Shown here piece by piece: positions 6,902 through 15,543 of a DNA stretch of 64,000 nucleotides. Each line of letters opens with the position of its first letter. Positions within the stretch are counted from its first letter, which is position 1. The stretch is from Bacillota bacterium (GTDB lineage Bacteria; Bacillota; UBA4882; UBA8346), in assembly GCA_023401925.1 (NCBI GenBank), contig JAEXDA010000005.1, positions 1 through 64,000 of the forward strand. The letters are read 5' to 3'. A program made the translations under genes and the position numbers. Under the pieces are notes generated by a model that did no database searches, had not been told where the DNA came from, and saw only the letters and a list, made by a program, of their open reading frames with translations.

Positions 6902-7650
6902 GAACCATGGTGCGCACCCAGTCGCTTTCCAAGGAATTTCCCTCCGATAAAGGGGTGGCGCAGGTTCTTCGGGATATTAATCTCACGATTGAAGAAAATG
7001 AGTTTGTAGTATTGTTTGGGCCCGGCCAATGCGGCAAAACAACTTTGTTGAAGATTATTGCGGGACTTGAAACTTCAACCAAGGGACAGGTTATCGTCAA
7101 TGATGCGGGGGTTTCCAAACCCGGACCCGAACGTGGTGTTGTCTATCAAAATATCTTGCTTTTCCCGTGGCTTACGGTTTTGGGGAATGTTGAATTCGGG
7201 CCGAAAGCCCGGGGCGTTCCTAAAAAAGAACGCCAGGAAAAAGCCAGATATTATATTGAACTGGTTGGATTAAAAGGCTTTGAAGATGCATATCCGGTCA
7301 AGTTGTCCGGCGGCATGAAACAGCGCGTGGGTATTGCCAGGGCCTATTGCAATGAACCGAAAGTGATGCTGATGGATGAACCCTTTGGAGCTCTCGATGC
7401 GCAGACCCGTTATTTAATGCAGGATGAAGTGGTTCGAATCAGCAATACCGAAAAAAGAACGATCCTTTTTGTAACTAATAATATTGAGGAAGCTATTTAT
7501 TTGGCGGATCGGATTATTGTATTGACCGAATGCCCCTCTACGATTTGCGCCGAATATAAAATTAACCTGCCCAGGCCGAGAAGTTACGTGGATCCGCAAT
7601 TTTTAGATTTAAGACAAGAAATTAGCAGTATTGTTCATAAATTAAGGTGA
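6874..7650 (+). CDS. ABC importer ATPase A, H-loop histidine replaced
   Basis: A 258-residue ATPase of the SsuB/TauB type. It has Walker A GPGQCGKTT (49-57), Q-loop Gln92, a canonical signature LSGGMKQR (144-151) and Walker B VMLMDE (164-169). At the H-loop, where the family has VTHD, it reads VTNN, so Asn202 replaces the switch histidine. This predicts a weak or inactive hydrolytic site in this subunit. Paired with ATPase B (7663), whose signature is degenerate, it would give one complete and one defective ATP site. The ATG 6874 start overlaps the permease; GAGAGGAG lies 13 nt upstream, and ATG 6907 is an alternative. Confidence 0.9.
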   Translation: MQVECTGQIRTMVRTQSLSKEFPSDKGVAQVLRDINLTIEENEFVVLFGPGQCGKTTLLKIIAGLETSTKGQVIVNDAGVSKPGPERGVVYQNILLFPWLTVLGNVEFGPKARGVPKKERQEKARYYIELVGLKGFEDAYPVKLSGGMKQRVGIARAYCNEPKVMLMDEPFGALDAQTRYLMQDEVVRISNTEKRTILFVTNNIEEAIYLADRIIVLTECPSTICAEYKINLPRPRSYVDPQFLDLRQEISSIVHKLR

Positions 7651-7662
7651 GGGGCGAAGGAT

Positions 7663-8406
7663 ATGGGAGCGAAAATAAAAGTTCAAGCGAAGAATCTGAC
7701 CAAGTCTTTCGGGGATTTATTGGTATTGGATGATATCTCTTTTGATGTAATGGAAGGCGAGTTTCTATGTATCGTGGGCCCCACGGGCTGCGGTAAAACC
7801 ACCTTTCTCAATTGTTTAACGAAGATTTTCGATATTACCTCCGGGGATATCCTTTTTGACGGGGAGTCGATTGATTGTAAAAAGAATAATATCTCCTATA
7901 TTATCCAAGAAACCTCGGCCATGCCCTGGCTGACAGTAGAACAAAATATCCGGTTCGGCCTGGATTTTAAAAAAGTCCCTGAAAAAATCAAAAAAGAGCG
8001 GGTCGAAGAAATGTTGGAAGTGGTTGGTTTAACGGAATATCGAAATTACTATCCCAAACAATTATCCATTAGCATGTTGCAAAGAAACGTTATTGCAAGA
8101 GCTTTTGCAACTTACCCCGAACTTCTTTTAATGGACGAGCCTTATGGGCAGCTTGATTTGGATTTGCGCTTTAAGCTTGAGGACGAACTAGTGAAGCTCT
8201 GGAAGAAAATCGGAACTACCGTTATCTTTATTACTCACAATGTGGAGGAAGCGGTTTATCTTGCCGAGCGGGTCATGGTTCTGACCAATAAACCGACCAA
8301 AGTGAAAACGATTTTAAATTGTGGCTTGGCAAGACCGCGGAATGTTGCTTCACCGGATTTTATCAAATTAAGAAATGAAGTAACCGATTTAATCCGCTGG
8401 TGGTAA
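7663..8406 (+). CDS. ABC importer ATPase B, degenerate signature motif
   Basis: A 247-residue ATPase. It has Walker A GPTGCGKTT (39-47), Gln82, Walker B LLLMDE (154-159) and the H-loop histidine (FITHN, His192), all intact. The ABC signature is LSISMLQR (134-141) instead of LSGGMxQR, and the D-loop is GQLDLD instead of GALDAQ. It is the complement of ATPase A, which keeps the signature but lacks His. It ends 34 bp before the sulfatase gene in the same transcript. Confidence 0.9.
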   Translation: MGAKIKVQAKNLTKSFGDLLVLDDISFDVMEGEFLCIVGPTGCGKTTFLNCLTKIFDITSGDILFDGESIDCKKNNISYIIQETSAMPWLTVEQNIRFGLDFKKVPEKIKKERVEEMLEVVGLTEYRNYYPKQLSISMLQRNVIARAFATYPELLLMDEPYGQLDLDLRFKLEDELVKLWKKIGTTVIFITHNVEEAVYLAERVMVLTNKPTKVKTILNCGLARPRNVASPDFIKLRNEVTDLIRWW

Positions 8407-8440
8407 AAATTAATACCTTTCTGAACAGGAGAATTTTGGG

Positions 8441-9901
8441 ATGAAGAACAGACCTAATATCCTTGTTTTTATGACCGATCAACAAAACGCCGCAACGATA
8501 AACCCTGATCATCCGGCCAAGACTCCAAATATTGAGGGGTTTTTAAAAAAAGCCGTTCATTTTACGGAGAGTTATTGTCCAGCCCCTCATTGTTGCCCGA
8601 GCAGAGCCACTTTTTTCACCGGGTTGTACCCTTCCCAGCATGGGGTGTGGAATAACGTGGAAATTGATAATGCTCTTTCCAGAGGCGTATTTGATAATAT
8701 AGTGATGTTTCCGCAAGAATTGCAAAAGGCGGGATACAATACATATTTTTCGGGAAAGTGGCATGTAAGCGCATATGAAGGACCGCTTGACAGGGGATTT
8801 GATGTGGTGCTCCGGGAATATATATCAAACTATGGCCGGATAGCCAAGGAAAACTTGCAGAAGGCGAATGATTGGGAACATGTTTATTCAGGAAAAGTAA
8901 AAATCGATGGCCCCAATGAATCCAAAGATTTCGGGCGGATCATTAAAGAAGGATATCCGACTTATTACCAATTCGGTAGTGCTCAAAATCCTTTCGGGGA
9001 TACGGACAGCGTCGATTTAGCCTGTGGAGTTATAGAAAACTATAGTGATAGCAGGCCATTCTTTATGTACGTTGGGGCTACCGGGCCTCACGATCCCTAT
9101 TATCCGCCCCAAGAATTTATTGATATGTATGGTCTCAACGATATCCATCTGCCGGAAAACTTCGCTGATGAAATGGAAGATAAACCGGAATTATATCGCC
9201 GAACCCGAGAAAGATTTGCTTTAACCCAAGAGGAACATTTGGAATCTATCCGCCGTTATTTAGCTTTTTGTTCCTATGAAGACTCTCTGTTTGGGAAATT
9301 ACTTGATGCGGTGAATAAAAAAGGGATTGCGGACCATACCATTATCATTTATCTGACCGATCACGGCGATTATCTTGGCGCGCACGGCCTTTGGGCCAAG
9401 GGGCTTCCTTGTTTCCGGGAAGCTTATAATATTTGCGCCGCTATCGGGGGGGCGGATATCCATGGCGGGGGTCGAAATGAAGAATTGGTTTCGCTGGCCG
9501 ACTTTGCACCCACCATTATGGAGCTTGCAGGGATAAAATCGGAAGTGAACTATTTGGGACGCTCGCTGGCACCTTTGCTATACAACCAAAAAGCTGAAAA
9601 TTGGCGGACGGAAATATACACCCAGACCAACGGCAATGAACTCTATGGTATTCAGCGGGCAGTTTGGAATAAAAAATGGAAATATGTTTATAACGGGTTT
9701 GCCTATGATGAACTTTATGACTTGGAAAATGATCCATTGGAATTAAAGAATTTAATCCATGAAAAATCATTACAGCCTGTAGTTAAAGAGATGTGCAAAA
9801 AAATATGGGCCTTTGCCAAACAGACCAAGGATAATTGCACCTGTCCCTATATCATGGTTTCTCTGGCGCCTTATGGCCCGGGAATTATCTTAGAGCAATA
9901 A
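8441..9901 (+). CDS. Type I (formylglycine) sulfatase, cytoplasmic
   Basis: A 486-residue alkaline-phosphatase-superfamily sulfatase. Metal ligands appear early (VFMTDQQ). The sulfatase signature CCPSRATFFTG at residues 51-61 makes Cys51 the residue expected to become formylglycine, with Arg55. Further motifs are GKWH, GPHDPYYPP and a late metal site (YLTDHGDYLGAHGLWAKG). There is no signal peptide, so it should act on a sulfate ester already imported by the upstream ABC system. A radical-SAM or aerobic formylglycine-generating enzyme is not in this window. The ester substrate (choline, aryl or sugar sulfate) cannot be read from sequence. Confidence 0.88.
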   Translation: MKNRPNILVFMTDQQNAATINPDHPAKTPNIEGFLKKAVHFTESYCPAPHCCPSRATFFTGLYPSQHGVWNNVEIDNALSRGVFDNIVMFPQELQKAGYNTYFSGKWHVSAYEGPLDRGFDVVLREYISNYGRIAKENLQKANDWEHVYSGKVKIDGPNESKDFGRIIKEGYPTYYQFGSAQNPFGDTDSVDLACGVIENYSDSRPFFMYVGATGPHDPYYPPQEFIDMYGLNDIHLPENFADEMEDKPELYRRTRERFALTQEEHLESIRRYLAFCSYEDSLFGKLLDAVNKKGIADHTIIIYLTDHGDYLGAHGLWAKGLPCFREAYNICAAIGGADIHGGGRNEELVSLADFAPTIMELAGIKSEVNYLGRSLAPLLYNQKAENWRTEIYTQTNGNELYGIQRAVWNKKWKYVYNGFAYDELYDLENDPLELKNLIHEKSLQPVVKEMCKKIWAFAKQTKDNCTCPYIMVSLAPYGPGIILEQ

Positions 9902-10013
9902 AGCCGGGAGATAAAAAATGCCGCCGTTAACGCCATTGACTAAATCTTTTGGACTCTATATCCCCCACCGTCCGGCTTGTGGATGTTGGGGTTTATAAAG
10001 GGATAGGAATCTA

Positions 10014-10032
10014 GCCCTCGCTTTTTGAGGGC
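10014..10032. terminator. Small hairpin at a convergent gene junction
   Basis: GCCCTC (10014-10019) and GAGGGC (10027-10032) form a 6-bp stem just beyond the stop of the minus-strand mutase gene and downstream of the sulfatase gene. No T-run follows on either strand. A terminator role is weakly supported. Confidence 0.3.
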
Positions 10033-10033
10033 C

Positions 10034-11386
10034 TTACAATGCTTTGACCAGCCTATCCAGCTCTTTTCTTACCTCGTCCTCAATCTGTTTCAACGACTCC
10101 GGGGAATCTCCTTCAAACCGAAGCACCAGAACAGGCTGGGTGTTGGAAGCCCTCACCAGACCCCAGCCGTGTTCAAAGAGGATGCGGGCGCCGTCGATGG
10201 CGATGACTTGATTCCTTTCACTGAATGTTTTGACCAGTTTTTCAACCAAGGGAAACTTTTGATCATCCGGGCATTCAAAACGGATCTCGGGTGTGGCGTA
10301 AGTTTTCGGCAGTTCGTCGACCATTTGGGCCAAAGTAAGCCCGGAATGGGATAAAATTTCGATTAAGCGTGCCCCGGCATAGACCGCATCGTCGTAACCG
10401 TAATAACGGTCGGCGAAAAAGAGATGGCCGCTCATCTCTCCCGCCAGCAGGGCGTTTTCTTCCTTCATCTTGGCTTTAATCATGGAATGCCCGACTTTCC
10501 ACATGATGGGTTCTCCGCCCATTTCGCGGATTTTATCGAACATCGTCTGAGAGCATTTGACTTCGCCGATGATTTTGGCCTGGGGATGCTGGCTGAGGAT
10601 TTGTTTCGCGTATAGGATCATTAACTGATCGCCCCAAAGAATCCGTCCCTGGGTGTCGACGACTCCGATCCGGTCGGCGTCGCCGTCAAAGGCGATGCCC
10701 AAATCCGCTTCATTGGATTTCACCTCCGCCGCTAAAGCGTTGATATTTTCCGGAAGGGTCGGGTCCGGGTGGTGATTGGGGAAACGGCCGTCTGGTTCGG
10801 AGAAAATGTCGACGACCTCCCACCCGAGTCTCTTGTATAAATCAACCGCCACTAAATTACCGGTGCCGTTGCCCGCGTCAACCACGATTTTCATTTTACG
10901 GGGGCCGGGATGGATAACGCTCTGAAGGTACTGGACATAATCCCCGGACAGAGGGTGAAAGGTTAATTTGGCGTTAGCGTAATGGTAATTCTTTTTTTCC
11001 ATCAACCGGCCAATTTCTTGAATCTGTTCACCAAAAGCTGTACTTTTACCGAGACAGACTTTAAAACCATTTTCATTGGCCGGGTTGTGGCTGCCGGTGA
11101 TCATCACTCCGCCGCCCACGGGTAAATGGAACAGTGAGAAATAAACCAGCGGAGTGGGTCCCATTCCGATATCGACGACGTTGATTCCGGATTCCACCAA
11201 TCCCTTGGTCAACCTGTTTTTAAAACCGGGAGAGCTTAATCGGCAATCGTAGCCGAGACTGATGGTATCCACTTGATTTTTATGATAAAAAGAGGCCATC
11301 GCCCGGCCTAGTTCCTCCACAAATTCATCGGTCAGATCCTTGCCGGCCACTCCCCGAATATCATTTTGACGAAACACGTGAAGCAT
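10034..11386 (-). CDS. Phosphomannomutase/phosphoglucomutase
   Basis: A 450-residue alpha-D-phosphohexomutase that interconverts hexose 1- and 6-phosphates for glycan precursors. The motifs run in order: catalytic phosphoserine loop TGSHNPANENGFK (Ser99), metal loop DGDADRIGVVD, sugar-specificity loop GEMSGH, and phosphate-binding RASNTQPVLVLRFEG near the end. Length and motifs fit the ManB/AlgC (PMM/PGM) group. The ATG start has GGAGGG upstream. It is a single minus-strand gene between two plus-strand operons. Mannose versus glucose preference cannot be decided. Confidence 0.9.
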   Translation of the reverse strand: MLHVFRQNDIRGVAGKDLTDEFVEELGRAMASFYHKNQVDTISLGYDCRLSSPGFKNRLTKGLVESGINVVDIGMGPTPLVYFSLFHLPVGGGVMITGSHNPANENGFKVCLGKSTAFGEQIQEIGRLMEKKNYHYANAKLTFHPLSGDYVQYLQSVIHPGPRKMKIVVDAGNGTGNLVAVDLYKRLGWEVVDIFSEPDGRFPNHHPDPTLPENINALAAEVKSNEADLGIAFDGDADRIGVVDTQGRILWGDQLMILYAKQILSQHPQAKIIGEVKCSQTMFDKIREMGGEPIMWKVGHSMIKAKMKEENALLAGEMSGHLFFADRYYGYDDAVYAGARLIEILSHSGLTLAQMVDELPKTYATPEIRFECPDDQKFPLVEKLVKTFSERNQVIAIDGARILFEHGWGLVRASNTQPVLVLRFEGDSPESLKQIEDEVRKELDRLVKAL

Positions 11387-11453
11387 AGTATCCCTCCATT
11401 AACTAGATTTTGGTGAAATTCGGCATTTAATCCGAAAACCCTTTCCCAAATAT

Positions 11454-11482
11454 TTGCCTTATTGCCAAAATTCATTTATAAT
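11454..11482 (+). promoter_or_regulatory. Putative sigma-A promoter of the aro operon
   Basis: TTGCCT (11454-11459) and a consensus TATAAT (11477-11482) with 17-bp spacing lie 51 bp before aroC. Confidence 0.6.
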
Positions 11483-11533
11483 TTAACGAAAGATGGTTTT
11501 GTTTAGGACATTACGAGTAGGAAAGGCAATCCA

Positions 11534-12739
11534 ATGATTCGTTTTCTAACAGCCGGCGAGTCTCATGGGCCGGCCTTAAGCACTATTATAGAAGGATTTC
11601 CGGCGGGACTTGGACTTGATGTGCAAGATTTGCAGACTGATTTGACAAGACGACGCGGGGGCTACGGCCGGGGTGGCCGGATGAAAATTGAGGGAGATGC
11701 GGTTTCCATATTATCCGGGGTCCGGCATGGTCTGACTTTGGGATCGCCCATCACGCTTCAAATTATCAATCAGGATTGGCCGCGTTGGGAGGAAGTAATG
11801 GCGATAGGGGCTGCTCCAGGAAGCGCATCCGGGAAAGTAAAAATCGCCGCCGATGATAGGCTGGCGGAGCTTTCCGCCCGGGTTACGGCGCCTAGGCCCG
11901 GCCATGCGGATTTGGCGGGGGTCCTCAAATATCATCAGGATGATATTCGGAATATTCTGGAAAGGGCGAGCGCCAGGGAGACTGCAGCCAGGGTGGCGGT
12001 AGGCGCTGTAGCCCGTAAATTATTAACCGAATTTGGAATAGCGGTTTTCAGCGGTGTACTCCGAATCGGCCGGGCTGCGGTGGAGTTTCCTCCGACCGAT
12101 TTGACGGTTTACCGTGAAAAGGTTCTTCAATCATCCGTATCTGCTCCGGATGAGCGGGTATCCAAGGAAATGATGGCTGAAATCGATCAGGCCAAAGCGG
12201 ACGGGAATTCCCTGGGCGGAATCATCGAAGTAATCATTCAGGGGGCGCCGGTGGGTCTGGGAAGTCATGTGCAATGGGACCGCCGTTTGGATGCTAGGTT
12301 GGCGGCGGCGATGATGAGTATTCCGGCCATCAAAGGCGTTGAAATCGGGATGGGATTTAAAACTTCCTCTTTAAAAGGCTCGGAAGTCCATGATCCAATC
12401 GGTTATGATCCGGTAAAAGGTTTTTACCGTCAAACCAATAACGCCGGGGGAATTGAGGGCGGACTCAGTAATGGCGAAATGATTCGGATGAAAATTGCTA
12501 TGAAACCGATTCCTACCCTGTATCAACCTTTACAAACCGTGGATATCGACACCAAGGAAGTCAAACAGGCGAGTGTGGAACGTTCCGACACCTGCGCCGT
12601 TCCGGCGGCAGCTGTGGTGGCCGAAGCTATGGCTTGCTGGACCATAGCGGAAGCTTTTTTGGAGAAATTCGGCGGGGATCATTTACAGGAAACAGGGAGC
12701 AATTATCAGCATTATCTGCAGAAAATCAAGGAGATTTAA
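11534..12739 (+). CDS. aroC: Chorismate synthase
   Basis: A 401-residue enzyme that converts EPSP to chorismate with reduced FMN, the last shikimate step. The N-terminus MIRFLTAGESHGPAL is the family signature. Further hallmarks are RRRGGYGRGGRM, ASARETAARVAVGA and FKTSSLKGSEVHD. Length is usual for the Gram-positive type. It is the first gene of the aroC-aroK-aroB-aroQ operon, with a good -10 box upstream. Confidence 0.97.
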   Translation: MIRFLTAGESHGPALSTIIEGFPAGLGLDVQDLQTDLTRRRGGYGRGGRMKIEGDAVSILSGVRHGLTLGSPITLQIINQDWPRWEEVMAIGAAPGSASGKVKIAADDRLAELSARVTAPRPGHADLAGVLKYHQDDIRNILERASARETAARVAVGAVARKLLTEFGIAVFSGVLRIGRAAVEFPPTDLTVYREKVLQSSVSAPDERVSKEMMAEIDQAKADGNSLGGIIEVIIQGAPVGLGSHVQWDRRLDARLAAAMMSIPAIKGVEIGMGFKTSSLKGSEVHDPIGYDPVKGFYRQTNNAGGIEGGLSNGEMIRMKIAMKPIPTLYQPLQTVDIDTKEVKQASVERSDTCAVPAAAVVAEAMACWTIAEAFLEKFGGDHLQETGSNYQHYLQKIKEI

Positions 12740-12749
12740 GGGGTTTGGA

Positions 12750-13280
12750 ATGAATATTGTGTTAATCGGTTTTATGGGAACCGGTAAATCAACGATTGGA
12801 AAATTATTGGCCCGAAAATTGGGTTTCGAATTTGTGGATGTGGATGCCCGGATTGAGCAACAAGCGGGAAAAGCGATTACTCAAATTTTCCAGTCCGAGG
12901 GGGAAGGATATTTCAGAAAATTAGAGAGAGAATTTGCTGAAGAATTATCGGCCGGAGAGGGTCAAATCATCGCTACCGGCGGCGGTTTCGTTCTCAACCC
13001 TCAAAATATTGCGGTATTGAGACCCAAAGGGTTTATTGTTTCATTAAAAGCCTCACCCCGGGTTATTTATGAACGGATTCGAAATGAAAAGCACCGGCCT
13101 TTATTGGCTGTGCCTGATCCTCTTGCCCAAATTGGCCAACTGTTATTGGAAAGATCCGAGCGTTACCGGGATGCCGATTTGCTCATTGATACGGACGGCA
13201 AATCATCGGCCGAAATCGTGGATGAAATCGGGGCAGAATTAGCGAAAAGGGGAATTTCCAATGGAAGAAATCAGGCTTAA
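12750..13280 (+). CDS. aroK: Shikimate kinase
   Basis: A 176-residue P-loop kinase. Walker A is GFMGTGKST at residues 7-15, the DVDARIE motif binds shikimate, and FRKLERE, ATGGG and RPLL follow as in AroK. It phosphorylates shikimate at the 3-hydroxyl with ATP. It starts 10 bp after aroC and overlaps aroB by 20 bp, so translational coupling is likely. Confidence 0.95.
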   Translation: MNIVLIGFMGTGKSTIGKLLARKLGFEFVDVDARIEQQAGKAITQIFQSEGEGYFRKLEREFAEELSAGEGQIIATGGGFVLNPQNIAVLRPKGFIVSLKASPRVIYERIRNEKHRPLLAVPDPLAQIGQLLLERSERYRDADLLIDTDGKSSAEIVDEIGAELAKRGISNGRNQA

Positions 13281-14355
13281 TTTAGCCGAGAGAAGTTATT
13301 CGATTTTAATTGCTGAGGGGCTCTTGAAAAAACTGGGGGAGATCCTGTGCGAACGGCATTTTAAGGGGCGGATTTTGATTGTTACCAATCCTACCGTCGC
13401 CCGCTGGTATTTGGGGCCGGTTACCGATTCTCTTGAGAATGCCGGCTTTGAATATCAAGTCGCCGAGGTTCCGGATGGCGAAAGTTATAAATCCCTGGAC
13501 CAAGCCGGCCTGTTGTATAATAAGCTAGTCGACGGCGCTTTTGACCGGAAATCAATATTGATTGCCCTGGGTGGAGGAGTGATCGGCGATTTAACTGGTT
13601 TTGTCGCCTCCACCTATATGCGTGGAGTCCGCTTCATTCAGATTCCCACGACTCTTTTAGCACAGGTTGATTCCAGTATTGGCGGTAAAGTGGCTGTAAA
13701 CCACCTGAAAGGGAAAAACTTGATCGGCGCCTTTTATCAGCCTTCTTTGGTTATTTCCGATGTCGGCACATTAAAAACCCTTCCCGAAGCGGAGTTTAAC
13801 TCAGGAATGGCCGAAGTGATCAAACATGGGATTATTTTGGATGAAAACTATTTACGGCTGGTTGAAGGAGAGCACCAATTAATCAGCAGTCTTGATCCGG
13901 GTTTATTAAGCTTTGTGGTGAGCGGATCCTGCCGGATTAAAGGTCAAGTTGTGGAGCAAGATGAGAAGGAGTCGGGTTTGCGGGCCATTTTGAACTTTGG
14001 CCATACCGTCGGCCATGCCATCGAAGCAGTTACCAATTATACCCGTTATAAGCATGGTGAAGGGGTAGCTATTGGAATGGCTGCTGCCACCAAGATTGCC
14101 GCTGAGATAGGTTTGTTAAACCAGCAGGATTTAGCGAACCGGATTTTGGAAATTTGCGGGCGGTTTCAATTGCCCACAGAATTATCAGGCCTTGCAATTT
14201 CCGACATCTTAGAGGTTATTCAACTTGATAAAAAAGTGGAGTATTCCAAATTGCGCTGGGTTTTACCGGAAAGAGCGGGCTCCATGAAGATAACCAGTGA
14301 AGTTCCAGTGGAGGCGGTTGCTTCAGTTCTGGCGGAGATGGGAGGCATAAGATGA
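13261..14355 (+). CDS. aroB: 3-Dehydroquinate synthase
   Basis: A 364-residue NAD- and metal-dependent cyclase that converts DAHP to 3-dehydroquinate. It shows ALGGGVIGDLTGFVASTYMR (NAD and substrate region), QIPTTLLAQVDSSIGGKVAV, and the metal-binding His residues in NFGHTVGHAIE and YKHGEGVAIGM. Length is as usual. It overlaps aroK at its start and aroQ by ATGA at its end. Confidence 0.96.
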   Translation: MEEIRLNLAERSYSILIAEGLLKKLGEILCERHFKGRILIVTNPTVARWYLGPVTDSLENAGFEYQVAEVPDGESYKSLDQAGLLYNKLVDGAFDRKSILIALGGGVIGDLTGFVASTYMRGVRFIQIPTTLLAQVDSSIGGKVAVNHLKGKNLIGAFYQPSLVISDVGTLKTLPEAEFNSGMAEVIKHGIILDENYLRLVEGEHQLISSLDPGLLSFVVSGSCRIKGQVVEQDEKESGLRAILNFGHTVGHAIEAVTNYTRYKHGEGVAIGMAAATKIAAEIGLLNQQDLANRILEICGRFQLPTELSGLAISDILEVIQLDKKVEYSKLRWVLPERAGSMKITSEVPVEAVASVLAEMGGIR

Positions 14356-14801
14356 ACAAGATTTTGGTGTTGCACGGCCCAAATTTGAATTGGCTGGGAA
14401 AACGGGAACCGGCCGTATACGGCTATCAGACTTTGGATGATTTAAACCGTTTATTGACAGAGTATGCTGAAAAATCCGGCCTGCAATTAAAAATTTTTCA
14501 AAGTAATGGTGAGGGCGCGTTGATTGACAAAATTCAGGAAGAATCAGCGTGGGCTCAAGCGATCCTCATTAATCCGGGAGCCTATACCCATTATAGCTAT
14601 GCCTTGCGGGATGCCTTATCCGGAGCGGGTTTGCCTGTAGTAGAAGTCCATTTAAGCAATATCCATAGCCGGGAAGAGTTCCGGCACACTTCAGTGATCG
14701 CTCCGATTGCGGTGGGCCAAATCTGCGGTTTTGGTTTTGAGGGTTATATTCTAGGATTGACGGCCCTTCACAATCTCTCTGGGAAGCAAATAGCCGGCTA
14801 A
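14352..14801 (+). CDS. aroQ: Type II 3-dehydroquinate dehydratase
   Basis: A 149-residue, dodecamer-type dehydroquinase that makes 3-dehydroshikimate. It shows the start ILVLHGPNLNWLGKREP and the lid Tyr region (VYGYQ). The INPGAYTHYSYALRDAL and EVHLSNIHSREEFRHTS segments, which hold catalytic His and substrate contacts, follow. Last gene of the operon, coupled by ATGA. The steps to shikimate (aroE) and EPSP (aroA) are not in this window. Confidence 0.95.
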   Translation: MNKILVLHGPNLNWLGKREPAVYGYQTLDDLNRLLTEYAEKSGLQLKIFQSNGEGALIDKIQEESAWAQAILINPGAYTHYSYALRDALSGAGLPVVEVHLSNIHSREEFRHTSVIAPIAVGQICGFGFEGYILGLTALHNLSGKQIAG

Positions 14802-14819
14802 TCATCGAATCGTGAATCA

Positions 14820-15119
14820 TTAACGGTGAACCTTTTTGAGGAATTTCTGAAACTTCGACTGCTTTGCTTTGGCTGGAGCCGCCTTTAGTGGCTTTGGTTG
14901 AACAAGGGGCTGGATCGGATCGGGATAATCTTCTTGCACCACCGGATGGGGAATAGGTAGTCCATCGGCGGCTAATCCTTTTAAATGCATATCAATAGTA
15001 ATTTTCATGGCTTCTTTGGCTTCGGAAGCCGTTTTCCCCGATGCCACACATCCTGGCAGATCCGGAACAAAAGCCACATAATTTTGGTCTACTTTTCTTA
15101 AAACATAAATATATTTCAT
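14820..15119 (-). CDS. hicB: HicB-family antitoxin
   Basis: A 99-residue protein from ATG 15119; the longer frame adds 11 residues without a ribosome site. It has the HicB fold YVAFVPDLPGCVASGKTASE (RNase H-like) in the first 60 residues, then a Pro/Lys-rich tail rather than a clear DNA-binding domain. It follows hicA in the same transcript with a 74-bp gap, in the usual hicA-hicB order. The pair lies on the minus strand between aroQ and pepP, a break in an otherwise conserved gene order, which suggests insertion. Confidence 0.85.
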   Translation of the reverse strand: MKYIYVLRKVDQNYVAFVPDLPGCVASGKTASEAKEAMKITIDMHLKGLAADGLPIPHPVVQEDYPDPIQPLVQPKPLKAAPAKAKQSKFQKFLKKVHR

Positions 15120-15193
15120 GATTGGATTGTTCCATCCTTTCCAGCAAAACATTTCTCAATAGGGATGAATGAAAATTGGAAAAAACGTTTCAT

Positions 15194-15442
15194 TTAAGTC
15201 GACTTTTTCCCGGCCGTGTTTCGGTTTATTTTGACAGGCATTTTGCCTGCAAATCGTTCCAGTAGACCCGCTTGGAGCAGGATACTGTTGATGGAGTCCT
15301 TTTCCAAGTCATAGTTCAGGTTTGCAGCTATAGTAATGCGGCCTTTTTTGTGAGGATGTTTGTATTGACGGTAACTACCCCGTTGCTCAATAATATACCA
15401 GCCGTCATTTTGAAGAATTTCTAAAATTTCTTGAACTTGCAT
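15194..15442 (-). CDS. hicA: HicA-family toxin, catalytic His replaced by Tyr
   Basis: An 82-residue mRNA-interferase-like protein from ATG 15442, which has AGGAG upstream; the longer frame is discounted. The fold pattern is ILEILQNDGWYIIEQRGSYR followed by KHPHKKGRITIA. Active HicA proteins carry GSH at this point, and the histidine (His24 in studied members) is required for toxicity. Here it is Tyr24. The toxin may therefore be weak or dead, or use another residue. An extended -10 (TGGTATAAT on the minus strand, ATTATA at 15491-15496) lies upstream. Confidence 0.82.
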   Translation of the reverse strand: MQVQEILEILQNDGWYIIEQRGSYRQYKHPHKKGRITIAANLNYDLEKDSINSILLQAGLLERFAGKMPVKINRNTAGKKST

Positions 15443-15490
15443 CCGAAAGCTCCTTTTGATATAAAAGGATTTTATTTCCACTTATTTATT

Positions 15491-15499
15491 ATTATACCA
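15491..15499 (-). promoter_or_regulatory. Extended -10 promoter of hicAB
   Basis: Read on the minus strand the sequence is TGGTATAAT, an extended -10 element about 50 nt before hicA. No good -35 is seen. Confidence 0.45.
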
Positions 15500-15543
15500 T
15501 AAGAATTTCTAGTTTTTAAATGATTTTTAAGGAGAAGATGAAG

